Origin: Brachionus manjavacas
Lineage: Eukaryota; Rotifera; Eurotatoria; Ploima; Brachionidae
Direction: 5' to 3'
DNA: 64,000 bases
Assembly (NCBI GenBank): GCA_019054805.1
Contig: JAHQIY010000004.1
Coordinates: 8,855,840 to 8,919,839, forward strand
Both the position numbers and the translations under genes were made by a program. The stretch's first letter is position 1. The number at the start of each line of letters is the position of its first letter. The notes below the pieces were generated by a model. It was not told where the DNA came from. It saw only the letters and a list, made by a program, of their open reading frames with translations, and did no database searches. Below, one piece after another: positions 53,880 to 64,000 of the stretch.

Positions 53880-56800
53880 TGTACTTTATAATATTCAAAG
53901 TAAGTTCTCCTTTAAAATAAACGTACTTTTAATCCTTTCTGACTTTTTACACTCAAAAAGGATTTTCTTTTGTAATTTTTATTTTTCAATCAAAGTCTTT
54001 GTCTAAAATAGACGTACTTTTTATCCTTTCTGACTTTTTACACTCAAAAAGGATGTTCTTTTTGTACTTTTTATTTTTAAATCAAAGTCTTTGTCTAAAA
54101 TAGACGTACTTTTTATCCTTTCTAACTTTTATACTCAAAAAGAATGTTCTTTTTTTACTTTTTTTTTTTCAATCAAAATCTTTATCTAAAATAGACGGAC
54201 TTTATGTACTTTCTGACTTTTTACACTCAAAAGGGATGTTCTTTTTGCATTTTTTATTTTTCAATCAAAGTCTTTGTCTAAAATAGACGGACTTTTTGTC
54301 CTTTCTGACTTTTTACATTCAAAAAGGATGTTCTTTTTGTACTTTTTATTTTTCAATCAAAGTCTTTGTCTAAAATAGACGTACTTTTTATCCTTTCTGA
54401 CTTTTTACACTCAAAAAGGATGTTCTTTTTGTACTTTTTATTTTTAAATCAAAGTCTTTGTCTAAAATAGACGTACTTTTTATCCTTTCTAACTTTTATA
54501 CTCAAAAAGAATGTTCTTTTTAAACTTTTTTTTTTTCAATCAAAATCTTTATCTAAAATAGACGGACTTTTTGTACTTTCTGACTTTTTACACTCAAAAA
54601 GAATGTTCTTTTTTTACTTTTTTTTTTTAAATCAAAGTCTTTGTCTAAAATAGACGTACTTTTTGTCCTTTCTGACTTTTTACACTCAAAAGGGATGTTC
54701 TTTTTGCATTTTTTATTTTTCAATCAAAGTCTTTGTCTAAAATAGACGGACTTTTTGTCCTTTCTGACTTTTTACATTCAAAAAGGATGTTCTTTTTGTA
54801 CTTTTTATTTTTCAAAGTAAGTTCTCCTTTAAAATAGACGTACTTTTTATCCTTTATGACTTTTTAAACTCAAAAAGGATGTTCTTTTTGTACTTTTTAT
54901 TTTTCAATCAAAGTCTTTGTCTAAAATAGACGTACTTTTTATCCTTTCTGACTTTTTACACTCAAAAAGGATGTTCTTTTTGTACTTTTTATTTTTAAAT
55001 CAAAGTCTTTGTCTAAAATAGACGTACTTTTTATCCTTTCTGACTTTTATACTCAAAAAGAATGTTCTTTTTTTACTTTTTTTTTCAATCAAAATCTTTA
55101 TCTAAAATAGACGGACTTTATGTACTTTCTGACTTTTTACACTCAAAAGGGATGTTCTTTTTGCATTTTTTTATTTTTCAATCAAAGTCTTTGTCTAAAA
55201 TAGACGGACTTTTTGTCCTTTCTGACTTTTTACACTCAAAAAGTATTTTCTTTTGTAATTTTTATTTTTCAATCTAAGTCTTTGTCTAAAATAGACGTAC
55301 TTTTTATCCTTTCTGACTTTTTACACTCAAAAAGGATGTTCTTTTGTAATTTTTATTTTTAAATCAAAGTCTTTGTCTAAAATAGACGTACTTTTTATCC
55401 TTTCTAAATTTTATACTCAAAAAGAATGTTCTTTTTTTACTTTTTTTTTTCAATCAAAATCTTTATCTAAAATAGACGGACTTTTTGTACTTTCTGACTT
55501 TTTACACTCAAAAGGGATGTTCTTTTTGTACTTTTTATTTTTCAATCAAAGTCTTTGTCTAAAATAGACGTACTTTTTATCCTTTCTGACTTTTTACACT
55601 CAAAAAGGATGTTCTTTTTGTACTTTTTATTTTTAAATCAAAGTCTTTTTCTAAATTAGACGTACTTTTTATCCTTTCTGACTTTTTACACTCAAAAAGA
55701 ATGTTCTTTTTTTACTTTTTTTTTTTCAATCAAAATCTTTATCTAAAATAGAAGGACTTTATGTACTTTCTGACTTTTTACACTCAAAAGGGATGTTCTT
55801 TTTGCATTTTTTATTTTTCAATCAAAGTCTTTGTCTAAAATAGACGGACTTTTTGTCCTTTCTGACTTTTTACATTCAAAAAGGATGTTCTTTTTGTACT
55901 TTTTATTTTTCAAAGTAAGTTCTCCTTTAAAATAGACGTACTTTTTATCCTTTATGACTTTTTAAACTCAAAAAGGATGTTCTTTTTGTACTTTTTATTT
56001 TTCAATCAAAGTTTTAGTCTAAAAAAGACGGACTTTTTATTCTTTCTAACTTTTTACACTCAAAAAGAATGTTCTTTATTTACTTTTTATTTTTCAATCA
56101 AAATCTTTATCTAAAATAGACGGACTTTTTGTCCTTTCTGACTTTTTACACTCAAAAAGGATTTTCTTTTGTAATTTTTATTTTTAAATCAAAATCTTTA
56201 TCTAAAATAGACGGACTTTTTGTCCTTTCTGACTTTTTACATTCAAAAAGGATGTTCTTTTTGTACTTTTTATTTTTCAATCAAAGTCTTTGTCTAAAAT
56301 AGACGTACTTTTTATCCTTTCTGACTTTTTACACTCAAAAAGGATGTTCTTTTTGTACTTTTTATTTTTAAATCAAAGTCTTTGTCTAAAATAGACGTAC
56401 TTTTTATCCTTTTTGACTTTTTATAGTTAAAAAGAATGTTCTTTTTTTACTTTTTTTTTTTCAATCAAAATCTTTATCTAAAATAGACGGACTTTATGTA
56501 CTTTCTGACTTTTTACACTCAAAAGGGATGTTCTTTTTGCATTTTTTATTTTTCAATCAAAGTCTTTGTCTAAAATAGACGTACTTTTTATCCTTTCTGA
56601 CTTTTTACACTCAAAAAGGATGTTCTTTTTTTACTTTTTTTTTTTCAATCAAAATCTTTATCTAAAATAGACGTACTTTTTATCCTTTCTGACTTTTTAC
56701 ACTCAAAAAGAATGTTCTTTTTGTACTTTTTATTTTTCAATCAAAGTCTTTGTCTAAAATAGACGGACTTTCTGTCCTTTCTGACTTTATACACTCAAAA

Positions 56801-59800
56801 AGGATTTTCTTTTGTAATTTTTATTTTTCAATCAAAGTCTTTGTCTAAAATAGACGGACTTTTTGTCCTTTATGACTTTTTACATTCAAAAAGGATGTTC
56901 TTTTGTACTTTTTATTTTTCATTCAAAGTCTTTGTCTAAAATAGACGGACTTTTTCTCCTTTCTGACTTTTTACACTCAAAAAGGATTTTCTTTTGTAAT
57001 TTTTATTTTTCAATCAAAGTCTTTGTCTAAAAAAGACGGACTTTTTATCCTTTCTGACTTTTTACACTCAAAAAGGATTTTCTTTTGTACTTTTTATTTT
57101 TAAATCAAAGTCTTTGTCTAAAATAGACGTACTATTTATCCTTTCTGACTTTTTACACTCAAAAAGGATGTTCTTTTTGTACTTTTTATTTTTAAATCAA
57201 AGTCTTTGTCTAAAATAGACGTACTTTTTGTCCTTTCTGACTTTTTAAACTCAAAAAGGATGTTCTTTTTGTACTTTTTATTTTTCAATCAAAGTCTTTG
57301 TCTAAAATAGACGTACTTTTTATCCTTTCTGACTTTTTACACTCAAAAAGGATGTTCTTTTTGTACTTTTTATTTTTCAATCAAAATCTTTGTCTAAAAT
57401 AGACGGACTGTTTGTCCTTTCTGACTTTTTACACTCTAAAAGAATGTTCTTTTTGTACTTTTTATTTTTAAATCAAAGTCTTTGTCTAAAATAGACGTAC
57501 TTTTTATCCTTTCTGACTTTTTACACTCAAAAAGGATGTTCTTTTTGTACTTTTTATTTTTAAATCAAAGTCTTTGTCTAAAATAGACGTACTTTTTATC
57601 CTTTCTGACTTTTATACTCCAAAAAGAATGTTCTTTTTGTATTTTTTTTTTTTCAATTAAAATCTTTATCTAAAATAGAAGGACTTTATGTACTTTCTGA
57701 CTTTTTACACTCAAAAAGTATGTTCTTTTTGTACTTTTTATTTTTCAATCAAAGTCTTTGTCTAAAATAGACGGACTTTTTGTCCTTTCTGACTTTTTAC
57801 ATTCAAAAAGGATGTTCTTTTTGTACTTTTTATTTTTCAATCAAAGTCTTTGTCTAAAATAGACGTACTTTTTATCCTTTCTGACTTTTTACACTCAAAA
57901 AGGATGTTCTTTTTGTACTTTTTATTTTTCAATCAAAGTCTTTGTCTAAAATAGACGGACTTTTTATTCTTTCTGACTTTTATACATTCAAAAAGGATGT
58001 TCTTTTTGTACTTTTTATTTTTCAATCAAAGTCTTTATCTAAAATAGACGGACTTTTTGTACTTTCTGACTTTTTACACTCAAAAAGGATAGTCTTTTTG
58101 TACTTTTTATTTTTCAATCAAAGTCTTTGTCTAAAATAGACGTACTTTTTATCCTTTCTGACTTTTAGACTCAAAAAGGATGTTCTTTTTGTACTTTTTA
58201 TTTTTCATTCAAAGTCTTTGTCTAAAATAGACGTACTTTTTATCCTTTCTGACTTTTTACACTCAAAAAGAATGTTCTTTTTTTACTTTTTTTTTTTAAA
58301 TAAAAGTCTTTGTCTAAAATAGACGTACTTTTTATCCTTTCTGACTTTTTACACTCAAAAAGGATGTTCTTTTTGTACTTTTTATTTTTCAATCAAAATC
58401 TTTGTCTAAAATAGACGGACTTTTTGTCCTTTCTGACTTTTTACACTCAAAAAGGATGTTCTTTTTGTACTTTTTATTTTTCAATCAAAGTCTTTGTCTA
58501 AAATAGACGTACTTTTTATCCTTTCTGACTTTTTACACTCAAAAAGGATGTTCTTTTTGTACTTTTTATTTTTCAATCAAAGTCTTTGTCTAAAATAGAC
58601 GTACTTTTTATCCTTTCTGACTTTTTACACTCAAAAAGGATGTTCTTTTTTTACTTTTTATTTTTAAATCGAAGTCTTTGTCTAAAATAGACGTACTTTT
58701 TATCCTTTCTGACTTTTATACTCAAAAAGAATGTTCTTTTTTTACTTTTTTTTTTCAATCAAAATCTTTATCTAAAATAGACGGACTTTTTGTACTTTCT
58801 GACTTTTTACACTCAAAAGGGATGTTCTTTTTTGCATTTTTTATTTTTCAATCAAAGTCTTTGTCTAAAATAGACGGACTTTTTGTCCTTTCTGACTTTT
58901 TACATTCAAAAAGGATGTTCTTTTTGTACTTTTTATTTTTCAATCAAAGTCTTTGTCTAAAATAGACGTACTTTTTATCCTTTCTGACTTTTTACACTCA
59001 AAAAGGATGTTCTTTTTGTACTTTTTATTTTTAAATCAAAGTCTTTGTCTAAAATAGACGTACTTTTTATCCTTTCTAACTTTTTATACTCAAAAAGAAT
59101 GTTCTTTTTTTACTTTTTTTTTTCAATCAAAATCTTTATCTAAAATAGACGGACTTTTATGTACTTTCTGACTTTTTACACTCAAAAGGGATGTTCTTTT
59201 TGTACTTTTTATTTTTCAATCAAAGTCTTTGTCTAAAATAGACGTACTTTTTATCCTTTCTGACTTTTTACACTCAAAAAGGATGTTCTTTTTGTACTTT
59301 TTATTTTTAAATCAAAGTCTTTTTCTAAATTAGACGTACTTTTTATCCTTTCTGACTTTTTACACTCAAAAAGAATGTTCTTTTTTTACTTTTTATTTTT
59401 CAATCAAAATCTTTACCTAAAATAGACGGACTTTTTGTACTTTCTGACTTTTTATACTCAAAAAGGATGTTCTTTTTGCATTTTTTATTTTTCAATCAAA
59501 ATCTTTGTCCAAAATAGACGTACTTTTTATTCTTTCTGACTTTTTACACTCAAAAAGGATGTTCTTTTTGTACTTTATAATTTTCAAAGTAAGTTCTCCT
59601 TTAATATAGACGGACTTTTTCTCCTTTCTGACTTTTTACACTCAAAAAGGATTTTCTTTTGTAATTTTTATTTTTCAATCAAGTTTTAGTCTAAAAAAGA
59701 CGGACTTTTTATTCTTTCTAACTTTTTACACTCAAAAAGGATGTTCTTTTTGTACTTTTTATTTTTAAATCAAAGTCTTTATCTAAAATAGACGGACTTT

Positions 59801-60900
59801 TTGTCCTTTCTGACTTTTTACACTCAAAAAGGATTTTCTTTTGTAATTTTTATTTTTAAATCAAAATCTTTATCTAAAATAGACGGACTTTTTGTACTTT
59901 CTGACTTTTTACACTCAAAAAGGATGTCCTTTTTGTACTTTTTATTTTTCAATCAAAGTCTTTGTCTAAAATAGACGGACTTTTTGTCCTTTCTGACTTT
60001 TTACACTCAAAAGGGATGTTCTTTTTGCATTTTTTATTTTTTAATCAAAGTCTTTGTCCAAAATAGACGTACTTTTTATCCTTTCTGACTTTTTACACTC
60101 AAAAAGGATAGTCTTTTTGTACTTTTTATTTTTTAATCAAAGTCTTTGTCTAAAATAGACGTACTTTTTATCCTTTCTGACTTTTTACACTCAAAAAGGA
60201 TGTTCTTTATGTACTTTTTATTTTTCACAGTAAGTTCTCCTTTAAAATAGACGTACTTTTTATCCTTTCTGACTTTTTACACTCAAAAAGGATGTTCTTT
60301 TTTTACTTTTTTTTTTTCAATCAAAATCTTTATCTAAAATAGACGGACTTTTTATCCTTTCTGACTTTTTACACTCAAAAAGGATAGTCTTTTTGTAATT
60401 TTTATTTTTCAATCAAGTTTTAGTCTAAAAAAGACGGACTTTTTATCCTTTCTGACTTTTTACACTCAAAAAGGATGTTCTTTTTGTACTTTTTATTTTT
60501 CAATCAAAATCTTTGTCTAAAATAGACGGACTTTTTGTACTTTCTGACTTTTTACACTCAAAAAGGATTTTCTTTTGTACTTTTTATTTTTCAATCAAAG
60601 TCTTTGTCTAAAATAGACGGACTTTTTATTCTTTCTGACTTTTTACACTCTAAAAGGATGTTCTTTTTGTACTTTTTATTTTTCAATCAAAGTCTTTGTC
60701 TAAAATAGACGGACTTTTTGTCCTTTCTGACTTTTTACACTCAAAAAGGATGTTCTTTTTGTACTTTTTATTTTTAAATCAAAGTCTTTGTCTAAAATAG
60801 ACGTACTATTTATCCTTTCTGACTTTTTACACTCAAAAAGGATGTTCTTTTTGTACTTTTTATTTTTCACAGTAAGTTCTCCTTTAAAATAGACGTACTT
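53880..60900. repeat. Variant monomers with an AAGTAAGTTCTCC core
   Basis: In six places (about 53892, 54814, 55912, 59585, 60228 and 60870) the usual AATCAAAGTCTTTGTC is replaced by CAAAGTAAGTTCTCCTTTAA or a close form (CACAGTAAG at the last two), before the common AATAGACG. I do not see this variant before 53880. Confidence 0.8.
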
Positions 60901-62280
60901 TTTATCCTTTATGACTTTTTAAACTCAAAAAGGATGTTCTTTTTGTACTTTTTATTTTTCAATCAAAGTCTTTGTCTAAAATAGACGTACTTTTTATCCT
61001 TTCTGACTTTTTACACTCAAAAAGAATGTTCTTTTTGTACTTTTTATTTTTTAATCAAAGTCTTTGTCCAAAATAGACGTGCTTTTTATCCTTTCTGACT
61101 TTTTACACTCAAAAAGGATAGTCTTTTTGTACTTTTTATTTTTCAATCAAAGTCTTTGTCTAAAATAGACGTACTTTTTATCCTTTCTGACTTTTTACAC
61201 TCAAAAAGGATGTTCTTTTTGTACTTTTTATTTTTCAATCAAAGTCTTTGTCTAAAATAGACGTACTTTTTATCCTTTCTGACTTTTTACACTCAAAAGG
61301 ATGTTCTTTTTGTACTTTTTATTTTTCAATCAAAGTCTTTATCTAAAAAAGACGGACTTTTTATCCTTTCTGACTTTTTACACTCAAAAAGGATGTCCTT
61401 TTTGTACTTTTTATTTTTCAATCAAAGTCTTTGTCTAAAATAGACGGACTTTTTGTACTTTCTGACTTTTTACACTCAAAAAGGATGTTCTTTTTGCATT
61501 TTTTATTTTTCAATCAAAGTCTTTGTTTAAATTAGACGTACTTTTTATCCTTTCTGACTTTTTACACTCAAAAAGAATGTTCTTTTTGTACTTTTTTTTT
61601 TTCAATCAAAATCTTTATCTAAAATAGAAGGACTTTATGTACTTTCTGACTTTTTACACTCAAAAAGGATTTTCTTTTGTAATTTTTATTTTTCAATCAA
61701 AGTCTTTGTCTAAAATAGACGTACTTTTTATCCTTTCTGACTTTTTACACTCAAAAAGGATGTTCTTTTTGTACTTTTTATTTTTCAATCAAAGTCTTTG
61801 TCTAAAATAGACGTACTTTTTATCCTTTCTGACTTTTTACACTCAAAAGAATGTTCTTTTTGTACTTTTTATTTTTCAATCAAAGTCTTTGTCTAAAATA
61901 GACGTACTTTTTATCCTTTCTGACTTTTTACACTCAAAAAGGATGTTCTTTTTGTACTTTTTATTTTTCAATCAAAGTCTTTGTCTAAAATAGACGTACT
62001 TTTTATCCTTTCTGACTTTTTACACTCAAAAAGGATGTTCTTTTTGTACTTTTTATTTTTCAATCAAAGTCTTTGTCTAAAATAGACGTACTTTTTATCC
62101 TTCTGACTTTTTACACTCAAAAAGAATGTTCTTTTTTTACTTTTAATTTTCAATCAAAGTCTTTGTCTAAAAAAGACGGACTTTTTCTCCTTTCTGACTT
62201 TTTACACTCAAAAAGGATTTTCTTTTGTAATTTTTATTTTTCAATCAAGTTTTAGTCTAAAAAAGACGGACTTTTTATCC
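55999..62280. repeat. Variant monomers with TTTTAGTCTAAAAAAGACGG
   Basis: Near 56005, 59680, 60415 and 62245 the unit reads TTTTAGTCTAAAAAAGACGG in place of CTTTGTCTAAAATAGACG, often with TTTTATTCTTTCTAAC after it. Again I see it only in the distal part of the array. Confidence 0.75.
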
Positions 62281-64000
62281 TTTCTGACTTTTTACACTCA
62301 AAAAGGATGTTCTTTTTGTACTTTTTATTTTTCAATCAAAGTCTTTGTCTAAAATTGACGTACTTTTTATCCTTTCTGACTTTTTACACTCAAAAAGGAT
62401 GTTCTTTTTTTACTTTTAATTTTCAATCAAAGTCTTTGTCTAAAATAGACGTACTTTTTATCCTTTCTGACTTTTTACACTCAAAAAGGATGTTCTTTTT
62501 TTACTTTTTTTTTTTCAATCAAAATCTTTATCTAAAATAGACGGACTTTTTGTACTTTCTGACTTTTTACACTCAAAAAGAATGTTCTTTATTTACTTTT
62601 TATTTTTCAATCAAAATCTTTATCTAAAATAGACGGACTTTTTGTCCTTTCTGACTTTTTACACTCAAAAAGGATGTTCTTTTTGTACTTTTTATTTTTC
62701 AATCAAAATCTTTATCTAAAATAGACGTACTTTTTATCCTTTCTGACTTTTTACACTCAAAAAGGATGTTCTTTTTTTACTTTTTTTTTTTCAATCAAAA
62801 TCTTTATCTAAAATAGACGGACTTTTTGTACTTTCTGACTTTTTACACTCAAAAAGGATGTTCTTTTTGTACTTTTTATTTTTAAATCAAAGTCTTTGTC
62901 TAAAATAGACGTACTTTTTGTCCTTTCTGACTTTTTACACTCAAAATGGATGTTCTTTTTGTACTTTTTATTTTTTAAATCAAAGTCTTTGTCCAAAATA
63001 GACGTGCTTTTTATCCTTTCTGACTTTTTACACTCAAAAAGGATAGTCTTTTTGTACTTTTTATTTTTCAATCAAAGTCTTTGTCTAAAATAGACGTACT
63101 TTTTATCCTTTCTGACTTTTTACACTCAAAAAGGATGTTCTTTTTGTAACTTTTTATTTTTCAATCAAAGTCTTTGTCTAAAATAGACGTACTTTTTATC
63201 CTTTCTGACTTTTTACACTCAAAAAGGATGTTCTTTTTGTACTTTTTATTTTTCAATCAAAGTCTTTGTCTAAAATAGACGTACTTTTTATCCTTTCTGA
63301 CTTTTTACACTCAAAAAGAATGTTCTTTTTTTACTTTTTATTTTTCAATCAAAATCTTTATCTAAAATAGAAGGACTTTATGTACTTTCTGACTTTTATA
63401 CTCAAAAAGAATGTTCTTTTTGTACTTTTTATTTTTCAATCAAAGTCTTTGTCTAAAATAGACGTACTTTTTATCCTTTCTGACTTTTTACACTCAAAAA
63501 GGATGTTCTTTTTTTACTTTTTTTTTTTCAATCAAAATCTTTATCTAAAATAGAAGTACTTTTTGTACTTTCTGACTTTTATACTCAAAAAGTATGTTCT
63601 TTTTGTACTTTTTATTTTTCAATCAAAGTCTTTGTCTAAAATAGACGTACTTTTTATCCTTTCTGACTTTTTACACTCAAAAAAGGATGTTCTTTTTTTA
63701 CTTTTATTTTTTCAATCAAAATCTTTATCTAAAATAGACGGACTTTTTGTACTTTCTGACTTTTTACACTCAAAAAGGATGTTCTTTTTGTACTTTTTAT
63801 TTTTAAATCAAAGTCTTTGTCTAAAATAGACGTACTTTTTGTCCTTTCTGACTTTTTACACTCAAAAAGAATGTTCTTTTTTTACTTTTTTTTTTTCAAT
63901 CAAAATCTTTATCTAAAATAGAAGGACTTTATGTACTTTCTGACTTTTATACTCAAAAAGAATGTTCTTTTTGTACTTTTTATTTTTCAATCAAAGTCTT

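Larger units (their letters stand above)
40380..64000. repeat. Satellite array, monomer about 92 bp, at least 23.6 kb
   Basis: One T-rich unit is repeated head to tail to the window end, about 258 times. Typical words are GTCTTTGTCTAAAATAGACG, TCCTTTCTGACTTTTTACAC and AAAGGATGTTCTTTTTGTAC. Monomer subtypes alternate: AGACGG versus AGACGT; TTTGTCC versus TTTATCC; AATCAAAGTCTTTGTC versus AATCAAAATCTTTATC; and TGCATTTTTT in place of TGTACTTTTT. The word TTTTTCTAAATTAGACG recurs at about 41459, 42650, 44480, 47590, 49425, 50520, 52076, 53630, 55640 and 59315. Those gaps are near-multiples of 91.6, including 20-monomer (about 1.83 kb) and 17-monomer (about 1.55 kb) steps. This is higher-order structure. 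The plus strand is strongly pyrimidine-rich. Open frames of 60-95 codons here are artefacts. Confidence 0.97.

Noticed and set aside
41185-63829. Many 60-95 codon open frames with SKIDVLFILSDF-type repeats, and similar frames on the minus strand
   Set aside because: They are read-through of the 92-bp satellite. The monomer length varies and is not kept to a multiple of three, and the frames end and restart with indels.
40380-64000. CRISPR-like array
   Set aside because: Whole monomers repeat with no unique spacers, and the context is eukaryotic.

Overview
This window is AT-rich eukaryotic nuclear DNA, most likely from a small invertebrate animal. A monogonont rotifer such as Brachionus is my best guess; that is inference from base composition, very short introns and gene style, not proof. 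Two ordinary animal genes are clear: an MFSD6-like membrane transporter (26319-28664, minus strand, one open exon) and the RIO kinase RIOK1 (35898-37572, plus strand, one 55-base intron). Almost everything else is repeats and mobile DNA.

Bases 1-23200 are organised by a very large inverted repeat. The right arm (20426-23200, about 2.8 kb) matches the left arm (1-1721 plus 5758-6642) in opposite orientation. Each arm carries an intact copy of the same small two-exon gene. The left arm is interrupted by a roughly 4 kb nested transposon (1722-5749) with an 8-9 bp target duplication. The matching uninterrupted site survives in the right arm. This nested element holds remnants of a Mutator-type (SWIM-finger) transposase, plus a module of two divergent genes inside its own inverted repeat. 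One of those genes encodes a transposase whose D, D, CxxC, HxxxxH and E residues are spaced almost as in the RAG1 recombinase core.

Between the big arms (6643-20425) lie a degraded copy of a host-like gene (7290-7756), a Gypsy gag scrap (8213-8452), a decayed LTR retrotransposon on the minus strand (8907-12493) with TG...CA LTRs and a GTAT target duplication, an orphan acidic exon (12719-12857), and a multi-exon leucine-rich-repeat gene (14146-19714) broken by one missing base.

From 23200 to 38780 the two housekeeping-type genes sit in AT-rich spacer. That spacer also holds a tRNA-like SINE, two imperfect foldback elements, a possible small secreted-peptide gene, a GC-rich hairpin beside a short tandem repeat, a 5'-truncated LINE tail and a perfect 21-bp hairpin.

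From 38780 to the window end the DNA is satellite. First comes a 336-bp tandem repeat (about 4.5 copies, 38780-40294), then an array of a monomer of about 92 bp running at least 23.6 kb off the right edge (about 258 copies). The array shows higher-order periodicity and minor monomer types confined to its distal part. The short open frames there are by-products of the repeat.
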